From Magnetococcales bacterium (GTDB taxonomy: Bacteria; Pseudomonadota; Magnetococcia; Magnetococcales; JADFYX01), in assembly GCA_015231305.1 (NCBI GenBank), contig JADGBW010000012.1, positions 1 to 45,769 of the forward strand: a DNA stretch of 45,769 bases, given 5' to 3'. The notes under the pieces are model-generated. The model was not told the DNA's origin and made no database searches. It was given only the letters and a program-made list of their open reading frames with translations. Shown here one piece after another: positions 25,075 to 35,297 of the stretch (position 1 is its first letter; each line of letters opens with the position of its first letter). The translations under genes were made by a program, and so were the position numbers.

Positions 25075-25618
25075 AATTTTCTACTCCTAAAAAATGGCTA
25101 GAAAAAATTTCGTTTAACCTAATTTCGGCAGTTGGCTGAATGTTAGACATTAAGGGACAACTGCCATAATTTAGATTTAAGAATATTAGAGAGCAACCAT
25201 TTTAAGATTTCACAATAAAAATAATATATATAGCGTTTATTTACAATAATTAAATAGTATTTCACATAATATTTCTTACCTATATCACTGTTATTATACA
25301 CAATTTACAGTAATGGCATATATTTAAATATTCATATAATACAAAAAAAAGCAGCATTTCGATTTACCTTCATAGTCTGCTCATCATCCCCTACTAATTT
25401 GATATTTGCCATAAATATTATTAGAATACCTTTATAAATATACAAAGCATTTCGACATGAAATGGAGAAAATTATAACAAAAACAATAATATGACTAGTA
25501 TAATATCACAATAAAACCAACGATCTATACAACTATAAATTGTATATATTATCCACAAAAAAAATAAAGCAGCAGTCTGGCTTTAAAGGTATCGAGCTTA
25601 TAAGAGGGGCCTGATTTT
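25075..25618. promoter_or_regulatory. 544-bp divergent AT-rich intergenic region
   Basis: This region separates the leftward receiver-HPt gene from the rightward kinase pair, so it should hold both promoters. Apart from the repeat remnant at 25127-25165 I see only very AT-rich DNA with many TATAAT-like strings, too many to choose a promoter. No ORF is convincing. Confidence 0.4.
25127..25165. repeat. Internally deleted remnant of the palindromic repeat
   Basis: GGCAGTTG and CAACTGCC, the same 8-base termini as copy 2, stand only 23 bases apart. GGGACAACTGCC and the upstream TTTAACCTAATTTCGGCAG also match the ends of the longer copies. The 100-base palindromic core is missing. It sits in the leader of the receiver-HPt gene, about 50 bases before its start. 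Confidence 0.6.
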
Positions 25619-28600
25619 TTGAGACACTGGCTGGACAGATTTCCTCTAGCTATTCAAGCCGTTGTTGTCGGCTTATTAGTAACTATATTAATTAGCTTTG
25701 GGATAGATCGCTTTCAATCTTCACGTTTTAGAGGTATAGCATCTTATGCTTTACATAAAGAACTTGGGCATAACCTACATGTCGCCCGAGAAAGTATGGA
25801 CAGCTATAAACAACAATTCAATAACCTCTCTCGTTTGTTAGCAGAAAATTACCGCCTTATACACTACACTAATACCAGCACCTGGCAAAAAAACAAAAAA
25901 ACTATAACAAACAAAACCCCGCCTCAATGGCTCCCCCATGTTGGTATGTGGCGCAATGTACTGCCTAGCCATTTTCTACTTTTCTCCAAAGATAAGCAGC
26001 TAAACGAAACCTACTCACCCACAGGAGAGACAATACCTAATTGGATTATACAACAACTATCTCACTACCTAGATAAAAGTAACAACCAAGCCATTACCAC
26101 GGGCACTAAAGATAAAATTTCTTTTATTACTACTTCTACTATAAACAGCGATATTGATGGCAAGCCTGTAGGATTTCTTATGCTCATAAGGGAGATAAAT
26201 GACAACCTTATGAATAAAATTTATCCTTACATTGGAGACGATGGGCAAGTTGTATTAATAATGGCACACTCTCCCACACGTGTGATTGCCGATAACCTAC
26301 CCCATGATATCGAGGAGAACCGGCTTGAAACTATTTTAAATAATTATGAGATAGTCGGTAAAGAATATGAAAATGGTAGCAGCTCTGAGGTTGCTATTAA
26401 CCTTGCTGTTGTGGCTAAAAAAAGACGCGTGCAAGAGTTTATCGATCATCTTTTAGGTGAAGAGAGACTTTCACGAATTTTAATGGCTAGTATTTTAATT
26501 GCTGCACTTTTAGGGCTGGCCCTTATTGTTGTCTTTCGAGTTCGTAAGTTAACAGCAGGTGTACACAGGGCTTCTCAAGAACATCTCGGCATTACTATTG
26601 AGAGCAATAGGTTTGGTGATGAATTATGCATACTTTCTCAAGCTATGTCGAAACTAGAAGAGAGCAATGCACGGGCTTTAAGGTCCAGGGCCATAATTAC
26701 TGAGTTAGTGCGTGCAGGAAAAAAACATAAAAGCTTAACTTCCTTAATGGAAAAGTCCTTAAGACTATTACAGACTGGAACATGGCAGATTAAAAATAGT
26801 AAGGGGGCTATTTTTCTTATAAATGCCAAGAGTAAAGAGCTAGATTTAACGGCGCAAAGCGGTCTAGAAAAAGATTTTGCCAACAAATGCAAAACATACA
26901 ATTTAGGCCATATACTCTCCTTACAAACGGTTAAAAACAGAGAAATACTTTTTATCGAAAAAAATGAAAATGATCACGAAATATATTCTGATGGTTTATT
27001 TGAACACGGCTACTACTCCATACCAATTATTTCACAAAACAGTTTATTGGGTGTTATAATACTTTTTCTTAATGAAAATATTGTAATAGATACAGAGGAA
27101 GAGGACTATCTATGGAGCATATCTCATAGTATAGCTAGCTTGTTAGAACATTTTAATACTGATCATTTATTAACTGAAGCTAAAAAATCTGCTGAGCTTG
27201 CCAACCAAGCAAAAAGTAATTTTTTGGCCAATATGAGCCACGAAATTCGCACCCCCATGAACGCTATTATTGGTATGGGGCATCTTTTATTAAAAACTGA
27301 GATATCTGATAAACAACATGATTATCTAAATAAAATTCAGGGGGCATCACGCACTTTACTTGGTATTTTGAATGATATTTTGGACTTTTCCAAAATTGAA
27401 GCAAATAAACTGCAAATGGAAAGTGTGAATTTTTCAATAAAAGATGTACTACAAAACGTCACTGACATAATTATCACCAAAACTGATGAAAAAGGAATTG
27501 AGTTAATACATAATTGCCACACTGACACTCCATTGAACCTAATTGGTGACCCACTACGTCTTGGTCAGGTACTTATTAATTTAGCTAATAATGCCGTGAA
27601 GTTTACGGATTCGGGAAAGATAATAATTTCCATTGAGCCTGCACATCTCACAGAAAAATTTGCTTGGCTTAAATTTTCAGTAAGCGATACAGGCATAGGA
27701 TTAACCCAAAAGCAAGTTGATAATCTTTTTGTTGCATTCAGCCAAGCCGATACATCTATTACCAGAAAATATGGTGGAACTGGACTTGGATTAACTATCT
27801 GTGAAAGATTAGTAGGTATGATGGGTGGCAATATTAGTGTTAAGAGCGAACATGGCAAAGGGTCGGTTTTCTCCTTCACAGCAGCTTTTGATATCCAACC
27901 CCAACACAGTGTAACAACCTTAGATAATTTAAAAAATATAGCTAAAAACGACAATACTACCACTAAATTATCTCCAAAAATTGCACAAATAGAATCTGAA
28001 TTACGAGCAACAATTGGAGGAGCAAAAGTTTTATTGGCTGACGATAGCTCTATCAATCAACTAGTTGGCAAGGAAATTTTAGAAGACCTCGGTCTAGCTG
28101 TCACAGTTGTAAATAATGGTCAAGATGCGGTTGATATGGCTAAGGAGCTACATAAAAATATTGAGATAATATTTATGGATCTGCAAATGCCAATTTTGGA
28201 TGGTTTTGAGGCAACAAAATATTTGCGCAGTGATCCTGATACAATGAACATTCCCATTGTTGCTATGACAGCTCATGCGATGATTGGAGATAAAGAGAGA
28301 TGTCTTTTAGCAGGCATGAACGACTACGTTGCTAAACCTATTGAGCTTGACCAGCTATATGCATGTCTGAAAAAATGTGTAAAACCCAGAAAAATTGACA
28401 AAACAGCCTTACCACAACCCCAAAAAAATAAAAGAGAAGATATGAACCTACCAGATGCACTTCCTGGAATAAACATAGAAAATGGTTTAGCTCGTGTTGC
28501 TGGAAATAAACGCCTATTTCACGAGTTAGTTACATCTTTTCTAAAAATTAACATTTCAGTTGTTTCAGAAATTAAAATTGCCCTTGGTGAAAATAATAGA

Positions 28601-29071
28601 GACAAGGCACTAAGGCTGGTACACTCAATTAAAGGAACCTCTGGCAGTATTGGAGCTTTTGGGTTGTCCACATCTGCAAAAGAGCTGGAGAAGAACATTA
28701 AAGAGGGAGACGACAACTCTATTTATGATGCTCTTAAGCACTTTGAGGTATCTCTGCAACCAGTATTTAATTCTGCTAAACTTCTGGAAGATAACTTTAC
28801 CATACAAAATTCTGCTATAGATCCTGAGATGGTTATAGAGTTAGACAAAGGGCAAGTTACACAACTAATTGCAACTTTAAAACAGTCTCTTTTAAACAAT
28901 GATATGCTGGCAAAAAAACAGTTGGTAAATCTTGAAAAACACCTCTATGGTCATGGCTTTAAAGAAGAGGTCGATACATTAAAAGATAATATTAAATCTC
29001 TAAATTTTAGCAGTGCTTTAAAGTCATTAACTGTTGTTGCAGATAAATTCGGCATAGAAAGAGAGCTGTAA
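25619..29071 (+). CDS. Hybrid histidine kinase: TM sensor, HAMP, GAF, HisKA, REC, HPt
   Basis: The 1150-aa protein has TM1 (~12-30), an unrecognised periplasmic domain (~35-283), TM2 (~286-307) and a HAMP-like stretch. A GAF-like domain (~370-515) and HisKA ([15 protein letters not shown], His ~540) follow. The HATPase has DTGIGL and [14 protein letters not shown] receiver (Asp ~853, [12 protein letters not shown]), HPt ([12 protein letters not shown], His ~1001) and a C-terminal ~70-aa helical module complete it. All catalytic residues appear present. The start is TTG at 25619 with AGAGGGG about 10 bases upstream. The stop lies 5 bases before the next kinase, so the two are cotranscribed and probably one system. 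The ligand is unknown. Confidence 0.92.
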   Translation: MRHWLDRFPLAIQAVVVGLLVTILISFGIDRFQSSRFRGIASYALHKELGHNLHVARESMDSYKQQFNNLSRLLAENYRLIHYTNTSTWQKNKKTITNKTPPQWLPHVGMWRNVLPSHFLLFSKDKQLNETYSPTGETIPNWIIQQLSHYLDKSNNQAITTGTKDKISFITTSTINSDIDGKPVGFLMLIREINDNLMNKIYPYIGDDGQVVLIMAHSPTRVIADNLPHDIEENRLETILNNYEIVGKEYENGSSSEVAINLAVVAKKRRVQEFIDHLLGEERLSRILMASILIAALLGLALIVVFRVRKLTAGVHRASQEHLGITIESNRFGDELCILSQAMSKLEESNARALRSRAIITELVRAGKKHKSLTSLMEKSLRLLQTGTWQIKNSKGAIFLINAKSKELDLTAQSGLEKDFANKCKTYNLGHILSLQTVKNREILFIEKNENDHEIYSDGLFEHGYYSIPIISQNSLLGVIILFLNENIVIDTEEEDYLWSISHSIASLLEHFNTDHLLTEAKKSAELANQAKSNFLANMSHEIRTPMNAIIGMGHLLLKTEISDKQHDYLNKIQGASRTLLGILNDILDFSKIEANKLQMESVNFSIKDVLQNVTDIIITKTDEKGIELIHNCHTDTPLNLIGDPLRLGQVLINLANNAVKFTDSGKIIISIEPAHLTEKFAWLKFSVSDTGIGLTQKQVDNLFVAFSQADTSITRKYGGTGLGLTICERLVGMMGGNISVKSEHGKGSVFSFTAAFDIQPQHSVTTLDNLKNIAKNDNTTTKLSPKIAQIESELRATIGGAKVLLADDSSINQLVGKEILEDLGLAVTVVNNGQDAVDMAKELHKNIEIIFMDLQMPILDGFEATKYLRSDPDTMNIPIVAMTAHAMIGDKERCLLAGMNDYVAKPIELDQLYACLKKCVKPRKIDKTALPQPQKNKREDMNLPDALPGINIENGLARVAGNKRLFHELVTSFLKINISVVSEIKIALGENNRDKALRLVHSIKGTSGSIGAFGLSTSAKELEKNIKEGDDNSIYDALKHFEVSLQPVFNSAKLLEDNFTIQNSAIDPEMVIELDKGQVTQLIATLKQSLLNNDMLAKKQLVNLEKHLYGHGFKEEVDTLKDNIKSLNFSSALKSLTVVADKFGIEREL

Positions 29072-29076
29072 CCATA

Positions 29077-31848
29077 ATGGAATTTGAAAAAGATAAACTC
29101 CATTCGATCTTAATTGTGGATGATGAACCTAGCAACATTGAACAACTCAATGAAGCCCTTCAGGATGAATATCGCATTCTATTTGCCAGAAACGGTGAGG
29201 ATGCGTTAAAAATCGCAGAAACCCAATACCCAGATCTTATTCTGTTAGATATCATGATGCCCGGAATGGGCGGACATGAAGTATGCCAGCGATTAAAAGC
29301 CAACCAAACCCTATGCAATATACCAATATTTTTTGTAACTGCTATGACAGATATTGCCGAGGAAACTGCTGGCCTAGAGATGGGGGCAGATGACTATCTC
29401 TCCAAACCCATTAATCCATCTTTGGTAAAAGTACGGGTAAGAAACCGACTTAAAATTAAAAAAGCAGAAAAATTAATTATTCAGGCTTACGAATATTTAA
29501 AACACAGTGAAGCACGTACAAGAGCAATTTTAGAAAATGCATTAGATGCCATAATTACAATTGAGCAAGACGGTAAGATTCTTGAGTTCAACCCAGCAGC
29601 AGAAGAACTTTTTGGCTTTACAGCTGATAAAGTTATAAATAAAAATTTATCTACTCTAATTAATCAATATAAACTTTTAGATGCCATCATTGAAGATATT
29701 GCATCACAAGCAAAACAGAAACATAGAACCCCCAATGTAAAACGTAGGATAAAACTACCAGGTAAACGCGCCGATGGTAATATTGTAAACCTTGAGATAG
29801 GCCTAACTGCTATTTTACAAAAGGGACAACTGACATACACCTGTTTTATCAAAGATATTACCGACTACAAACAGTTATTATCTTCATTAAGAGAAACCTT
29901 GGCTGTGGCAGAATCGTCCAACCAAGCTAAAAGTGAATTTTTAGCCAACATGAGCCACGAAATACGCAGCCCTATGAATGCTATAATGGGTATGACAGAG
30001 TTGGTTTTGGCAACAGAACTTAATGAAAATCAACAAGAAAACCTAGAGATTGTGCAAAGTTCAGCTAACAATTTAATGACTCTCATAAATGATATATTAG
30101 ACTTTTCAAAAGCTGATGCCGGACAACTTTACCTTGAGAAAATTCCGTTTGATCTTCGAGGAATGTTAGAGAATAACTGCGATAACCTAGCAGTTTTAGC
30201 TCATAAAAAAGAGTTAGAACTCTATTTTGATGTAGCCGACAACATACCACCATTGGTTGGCGATCATTTACGTCTTAGCCAAATTATCACCAACCTAGTC
30301 AACAACGCCTTTAAATTTACAAACGAAGGTGAAGTTTCCATACTGGTAAAGAAAAATGACCAAGTAAAATGTCGTAAAGACCATATATGTTTACATTTTA
30401 CTATAACAGATACCGGTATTGGTATTCCTGCTGATCGTCTCACAACCATTTTCGAACAATTTACCCAGGTCGATGCCTCAACAACCCGTAAATACGGTGG
30501 TACTGGCCTTGGCCTTACGATATCCAAACGTTTGGTGGAGTTAATGGATGGTGATATTTGGGCGGAAAGCCAAGAAGGCATAGGAAGTGTTTTTCACTTC
30601 ACAGCCAAATTTGGAATTGGCTCAAGGTCGAAAACAATACCCCTTAAAAAGTCTATTAAAAGAGATATACAGCTATATCAACCTTCTCACCTTTTGGGTA
30701 TTCGCATAATTATTGCTGACAGCCATAAAACTGGAAGAACAATAATAAAAGCCATGATGAAGCGGTTTGGAGCAGAAATACAAGATGTTGCTAGTGGTTC
30801 TTCCCTGCTAAATGCTCTACGGCTGTCAAAACAAAACAACTACCCTTTTGATGTGGTTATAATAGATAATGAACTAGACTTTACCCATGAAGAAAGCTTA
30901 GAGATTTCATCTCTTTATACTAACAACATAATAATGATGCTGCCAACCAATATGAGCTATCCGCAAAATGCTCCTGGTTATCAAACTCAAGTTGACAATT
31001 CTCTTAAAAAACCTATAAAACAATACGCGCTACTTAAAAGAATTGACCTTATAATAGGGCGAATAACTAAATCTGAAACCATAAAAACAACGGCAAAAAC
31101 AGCTACTAAACTATCAATAAATTCTCTTAATATTTTACTGGTAGATGATCTCCCCACCAATCAAAAACTGGCCTATGATATTTTAACCCAAGCTGGTCAT
31201 AATGTAGTTGTGGCAAACAATGGCTATGAGGCATTACAAAATTTAGAGAGTGACCCATTTGATTTGGTACTTATGGACCTTCACATGCCAGAGATGGATG
31301 GTTATGAGGCAACTAAACGTATCCGTAACGGCGAAGAAAATGGTAAATGGGACAAAAACATCCCTATAGTCGCTGTAACTGCCCACGCTATGCAAGCAGA
31401 GACAAAAAAGTGTCTTGATGCTGGTATGAACAAATATTTAAGCAAGCCATACAGTGCATTAGATCTGCTGGGTACAATAGAGTCTTTTGCTAAAAAGCAG
31501 AATCCAAAAACTAGCAAAAAAATTCCTAAAAAAGAGTCTCCAATAATAATAAAGGTAAAAAGTGATGCTGAGACATTAAAAACTTTACAAAATAGTTTTC
31601 TTACACAAGGACCACAACACTTAAACCTACTGCATCAAGCCTTAAAAGATAAAAGGCTTGTGCAAACCTTAAAAGAGGTAGACTGGATTAGAAATGCTGC
31701 TTCTGGCATCGGTGCTAACCGGGTTAAAATTAGTGTGATACTTCTTAAAGGAGCTGTTGAGATGAAACAGTGGAGCGAATCTCTTAATATTTTTGTTAAC
31801 CTTAAGGAAGAGTTTAAAAAGGTTGTTGAGGTTTTAGAAGAGAGATAA
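29077..31848 (+). CDS. REC-PAS hybrid histidine kinase with degenerate HPt
   Basis: The 923-aa soluble protein has receiver 1 (~8-125; Asp ~58, LILLDIMMPGMGG) and PAS (~150-265). HisKA follows ([15 protein letters not shown], His ~292), then HATPase ([20 protein letters not shown]), receiver 2 (~545-665) and receiver 3 (~685-810; Asp ~732, LVLMDLHMPEMDG). The C-terminal ~95 residues are HPt-like. Receiver 2 is weak: the phosphorylation site reads VVIIDNELD and the acidic pocket is IIADSH. In the HPt-like end the motif expected as AHTLKG.AGNIGA reads VDWIRNAASGIGA, so the phospho-His is gone. Phosphate would have to leave through another HPt. It has no membrane segment, so its input is likely the upstream kinase through receiver 1. 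Confidence 0.92.
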   Translation: MEFEKDKLHSILIVDDEPSNIEQLNEALQDEYRILFARNGEDALKIAETQYPDLILLDIMMPGMGGHEVCQRLKANQTLCNIPIFFVTAMTDIAEETAGLEMGADDYLSKPINPSLVKVRVRNRLKIKKAEKLIIQAYEYLKHSEARTRAILENALDAIITIEQDGKILEFNPAAEELFGFTADKVINKNLSTLINQYKLLDAIIEDIASQAKQKHRTPNVKRRIKLPGKRADGNIVNLEIGLTAILQKGQLTYTCFIKDITDYKQLLSSLRETLAVAESSNQAKSEFLANMSHEIRSPMNAIMGMTELVLATELNENQQENLEIVQSSANNLMTLINDILDFSKADAGQLYLEKIPFDLRGMLENNCDNLAVLAHKKELELYFDVADNIPPLVGDHLRLSQIITNLVNNAFKFTNEGEVSILVKKNDQVKCRKDHICLHFTITDTGIGIPADRLTTIFEQFTQVDASTTRKYGGTGLGLTISKRLVELMDGDIWAESQEGIGSVFHFTAKFGIGSRSKTIPLKKSIKRDIQLYQPSHLLGIRIIIADSHKTGRTIIKAMMKRFGAEIQDVASGSSLLNALRLSKQNNYPFDVVIIDNELDFTHEESLEISSLYTNNIIMMLPTNMSYPQNAPGYQTQVDNSLKKPIKQYALLKRIDLIIGRITKSETIKTTAKTATKLSINSLNILLVDDLPTNQKLAYDILTQAGHNVVVANNGYEALQNLESDPFDLVLMDLHMPEMDGYEATKRIRNGEENGKWDKNIPIVAVTAHAMQAETKKCLDAGMNKYLSKPYSALDLLGTIESFAKKQNPKTSKKIPKKESPIIIKVKSDAETLKTLQNSFLTQGPQHLNLLHQALKDKRLVQTLKEVDWIRNAASGIGANRVKISVILLKGAVEMKQWSESLNIFVNLKEEFKKVVEVLEER

Positions 31849-32002
31849 CAAATTTGCCAGGCTTGATTATAACTGTAAAAATCATGATAATAAAACAGAC
31901 TACTAATACCAATATCACTATCTATTGAAATTAGGATTAAAAAAAAGATCCTTAAAATGAGTGGTAGAAGAGACAGATAGGAACTCATAAGGAACAAATT
32001 TA

Positions 32003-32692
32003 ATGACTATTATAAAAAAGGCTATTTTGCTGGCTATTGCGGCTATATTACTCTCTGCTTGTATTAAAAAAAATACTGGCTACCCCCCTAAAATTTCTAA
32101 AATTACCCGACCCCCTATAGGTAGTGAAAACACAGCAAAAGCAGGTGAGACCATATTAACTCGGGGAAATTACCACGAAACAAAATATTTAACTTTTCCT
32201 AATAAAGTTAGCGTTAAATGGGCTTATACGCTGCTCCCCGGTAAATATAATTTAATATCAGAAGATGATGTATCCGGTTATTATGTGCCTGCAAAAGGGG
32301 TAGATGAAGGTGGAAAAATCATAAAATCTTCTGTTGCTGACTCATGGCAGAGCATACAAATTTTTAAAAATTCACCAAAGCTATGTGTTGTCACAACTTC
32401 TGACAACAAATTTTGCAAATTTGATGTAAATTATAATCAAGTAACAGTGCCAGAATTTGGGAAAAATGGTTTTAAACAGATACTTGTTTATAACGGAAAA
32501 CATGAAAATATAATAAGCATAGGCTATTTAACATTTTATAACGATAATGAACAGACAAGGTTTAACAATACAATAGACTATGATTTAGACAAGTCTGACA
32601 TTATTGAATATAGAGGGGCAAAAATTAAGGTTATTGAAGCAACACAACAATATCTAAAATATTCGGTAATTAACGAATTCAAGAAAAAATAG
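32003..32692 (+). CDS. Predicted lipoprotein of unknown function
   Basis: The 229-aa protein has a type II signal peptide: KK, then AILLAIAAILLSAC with lipobox LSAC, Cys at residue 20. After lipidation it would be tethered to the inner or outer membrane; the residues after Cys are IKKN, with no Asp+2 retention signal, so outer membrane is favoured. The rest is beta-rich with no family I recognise (AGETILTRGNYHETKYLTF, a YYVPAKG loop). AAGGA lies 9-12 bases before ATG. It is 154 bases after the kinase pair and may be separately transcribed. Confidence 0.75.
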   Translation: MTIIKKAILLAIAAILLSACIKKNTGYPPKISKITRPPIGSENTAKAGETILTRGNYHETKYLTFPNKVSVKWAYTLLPGKYNLISEDDVSGYYVPAKGVDEGGKIIKSSVADSWQSIQIFKNSPKLCVVTTSDNKFCKFDVNYNQVTVPEFGKNGFKQILVYNGKHENIISIGYLTFYNDNEQTRFNNTIDYDLDKSDIIEYRGAKIKVIEATQQYLKYSVINEFKKK

Positions 32693-32726
32693 TAAATCCT
32701 ATCAAGGCTACAATCAATAGGGTTTA
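32693..32726. terminator. Stem-loop between convergent genes
   Basis: TAAATCCTAT (32693-32702) pairs with ATAGGGTTTA (32717-32726), ten pairs with one G-U and a 14-base loop. It sits immediately after the lipoprotein stop and before the convergent membrane glycosyltransferase. A T-tract is lacking, so termination is only a suggestion from position and structure. Confidence 0.35.
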
Positions 32727-32781
32727 AGGCATTCTATAGCTTTGATATTAAACAGGTATCGTATTTGTTAGGTGAGTTTCT

Positions 32782-34470
32782 TTACTTACCCGTATCATTT
32801 AATGGAACGATAAATGTTTTTCCCACAATGGGTACCGGTATTGTTATGGTGCTAGACTTTGGGGGCTGCCACTTTAAAAACTCATAAATTTGAATGGGTT
32901 TATCTGTTTTGAACCTATAAGTGTTGTATGAAGACACGGGAATTTCATGCAATAAGCGAAAATCGCTGCTGGTTACATATTTTCTAAGTGTATTGTGAAT
33001 GGCTATTTTCATCTTATATTGCCTATCTACAACAACATACTTAATACCATATTTTAATAGAATATTTTTAATATCTTTCGTAGACTTAGCAAGTTCAACA
33101 ACATTTCTGCTAGTAGGACTCATAGGGGCAATTGAGAGTACTTTATCACTACGAATAGTCCAAAACTTTCGTTCAGGATCACTCTTTCGCATAAAGTAGA
33201 TAAATTGCTCGTTGACGTAAGAATCTATCATTATAATTGGGTATTTTATGTTGCCGACAATATATTGTGCAGCTTGGGCCATACCTGTTGTCTGGCTTGG
33301 TGTCATAGCAAAAGATTGCACTACATTTAATGCTACCAAGGCCATAACTACACAAGATACTATAAAGGTTGGTAAAAATTGCCGTAGTTGGCTTATAAAA
33401 TAAGCTACAAAAAAACCAAATGCTGGTAGCCAGAAAACTGTATAACGTGGATTTTGGCCATTTATAAGGGTAAAAAATAGATAGGTTGCAACAAGAAGGC
33501 TAAAATAGAGAATAACATTGTACCTCTCACCTTTGCTCACCCCTTGATACAGACGATAAAAAGCTACTAAAACACCCGCAAAAGCTAAAACAGCCAAAAC
33601 CTGCGATAGCTGTTCTCCAAAAAGAGGCCTTATGTATTTAAGGATATTGCTAATTGGAGCAACAAATATAGATGAACTACCGCTATCAAAACCAATTGAT
33701 TGGGCAATATTTTTTTTACCAAATTCAATAGTTAAGAAAATTACTGGCATAATCAAAACAGCATAGCCTGCCATAGCCAGCCAAACTTCACGGCGTCTGA
33801 AAGTCTCTTTAAAGCCTAAGGATAATATAGCAGCAATAATCAGCCAAAAAGCACCCACAACAGCAGTCTGTTTGCACCATACACCCGCTGCAAGCAAAAT
33901 CACCATAAATACTAAATTACGATAGCGACCATCAGCTAAATAACGAGAAAAAGGCCAGCCCGCACTAAGAACAAAAGCCACAGCAGAAATCTCTGTCATG
34001 GCATACCAGCCCCACTGCACCAAAAAAGGAATGGAGATAGCAAGAGAGGCAGCAGCCCAAGCTAAAAAGACCCCTGACCCATGCTCTATTGTTCTAAATA
34101 TCGTTATACCAACAAAAACTGCCAGCCCCAAAAGTGCAAGGCGCATAACCCAAAAATCTTCACCAAATATTAGCATGAAAAAAGCTTGAATAGCGGGCCA
34201 TAAGGGAGGTTTATAACCTATGGAGAGAGCAGGAAATTGACCAAAATAGCGGATTGCATAATCCATAGGATTAACAAAACCACTGTTTATACTATCCCGG
34301 AGATAATCTGCAATTAAAAACCCGTCTAGCATAAGATGGCTAGCATCTGGATAAAAAATATCTGCATTAAACATATCCCTTGTATAAAGGGTGCAGATCA
34401 AGATTAAAATAAAAAATTGAGCGTAATAACGCGGCTTTATCTTAGAAATAGAAGTTAGAAGTGAGTGCAT
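32782..34470 (-). CDS. GT39-like polytopic membrane glycosyltransferase
   Basis: The 562-aa protein has about ten hydrophobic helices in the first ~400 residues and a soluble C-terminal part (~410-562). The first extracytoplasmic loop carries FYPDASHLMLDG and later GYKPPLWPAIQAFF, the acidic and P-P-L patterns of GT-C enzymes of the ArnT/PMT (GT39, PMT_2) group. These take a sugar from a polyprenyl-phosphate donor and place it on lipid or protein on the periplasmic side. Acceptor and donor are not evident. It lies downstream of trpBA by 64 bases on the same strand, but a functional link with tryptophan synthesis is unlikely; proximity to the exopolysaccharide operon is more telling. Confidence 0.78.
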   Translation of the reverse strand: MHSLLTSISKIKPRYYAQFFILILICTLYTRDMFNADIFYPDASHLMLDGFLIADYLRDSINSGFVNPMDYAIRYFGQFPALSIGYKPPLWPAIQAFFMLIFGEDFWVMRLALLGLAVFVGITIFRTIEHGSGVFLAWAAASLAISIPFLVQWGWYAMTEISAVAFVLSAGWPFSRYLADGRYRNLVFMVILLAAGVWCKQTAVVGAFWLIIAAILSLGFKETFRRREVWLAMAGYAVLIMPVIFLTIEFGKKNIAQSIGFDSGSSSIFVAPISNILKYIRPLFGEQLSQVLAVLAFAGVLVAFYRLYQGVSKGERYNVILYFSLLVATYLFFTLINGQNPRYTVFWLPAFGFFVAYFISQLRQFLPTFIVSCVVMALVALNVVQSFAMTPSQTTGMAQAAQYIVGNIKYPIIMIDSYVNEQFIYFMRKSDPERKFWTIRSDKVLSIAPMSPTSRNVVELAKSTKDIKNILLKYGIKYVVVDRQYKMKIAIHNTLRKYVTSSDFRLLHEIPVSSYNTYRFKTDKPIQIYEFLKWQPPKSSTITIPVPIVGKTFIVPLNDTGK

Positions 34471-34534
34471 GGTGAGATCTTTTCTATAGTAGTTCTATGT
34501 AACCTAGAAACTATAGGTTTTTATATTTGAGCAA

Positions 34535-35296
34535 TTAGCGCAAACCAGCAAAAAAATCACCCACGGCTTTTACTCCGTGTTCTTCATGAATTTTAATGGC
34601 AGCGGTTCCCACAACAGCAATCTCAGCCAAGTTGCTTAGTTGTGCAACGTCTTGTGGTGACTTTACCCCAAAACCTACCGCTAGAGGTAAAGATGTAGCA
34701 ACCCTACAACGTTTTATAAATTGCGCTAGCTCATTGCCAAAGTCAGTATCATTGCCAGTAACACCTTTTCTGGCAACGCAATAGACAAAACCACTGGCAT
34801 TATTGCCAATCTCTTGTAAACGAACATCACTACTTGTGGGGGTCATAAGTTGAATCCAATCAAGGCTCCCTTCGCCGTGTTCTTTACACCAGCTAATGGC
34901 TTGGGTAGCCTCTTGGGGTGGTAAGTCAGGAATTATCAACCCTTTTACACCAATACTTGCAGCCTCTTTAATGAACTCTTCTACACCATAAGCCATTAAA
35001 ATATTGTAGTAGGTCATTATTAAAAAAGGAATTTTATGTTTTTTTATGGTCTGGGCTATAAACTCTAACCCATCTTTAACCTTAAAGCCGTTATCAAGGG
35101 CGTTCTGGTTGGCAAGGGCTATCATAGGTCCGTCGGCAATGGGTTCTGAGAAGGGGATTTGCAACTCCATAAGATCCACTCCTGAAGCCACCATCTCGTC
35201 TATCACCTCCTGGTTAGCCTGCATACTTGGATAACCCAACACCAAGTGAGACATAAGGAGAATTTTTTTATCTGTGTTACGTATCATCTTTTCCAT
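34535..35296 (-). CDS. trpA: Tryptophan synthase alpha subunit
   Basis: The protein cleaves indole-3-glycerol phosphate to indole and glyceraldehyde-3-phosphate and passes indole to TrpB. I start it at MEKMIRN (253 aa), not the 288-aa track ORF. This ATG comes one base after the trpB stop, with GGAG inside the trpB end, and the extra 35 residues are only trpB read in another frame. The catalytic Glu (E44 in MELQIPF) and Asp (D55 in ADGP) are present. The usual SDP before them is SEP here, a conservative variant. The GVTGND loop and the VGFGV and VVGTAAI phosphate-binding strands are seen. Translational coupling with trpB is likely. Confidence 0.93.
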   Translation of the reverse strand: MEKMIRNTDKKILLMSHLVLGYPSMQANQEVIDEMVASGVDLMELQIPFSEPIADGPMIALANQNALDNGFKVKDGLEFIAQTIKKHKIPFLIMTYYNILMAYGVEEFIKEAASIGVKGLIIPDLPPQEATQAISWCKEHGEGSLDWIQLMTPTSSDVRLQEIGNNASGFVYCVARKGVTGNDTDFGNELAQFIKRCRVATSLPLAVGFGVKSPQDVAQLSNLAEIAVVGTAAIKIHEEHGVKAVGDFFAGLR

Positions 35297-35297
35297 A

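Noticed and set aside
31933-31952. AGGAT...ATCCT hairpin after the second kinase as a terminator
   Set aside because: The stem is only five base pairs with an A-rich loop and no T-tract.
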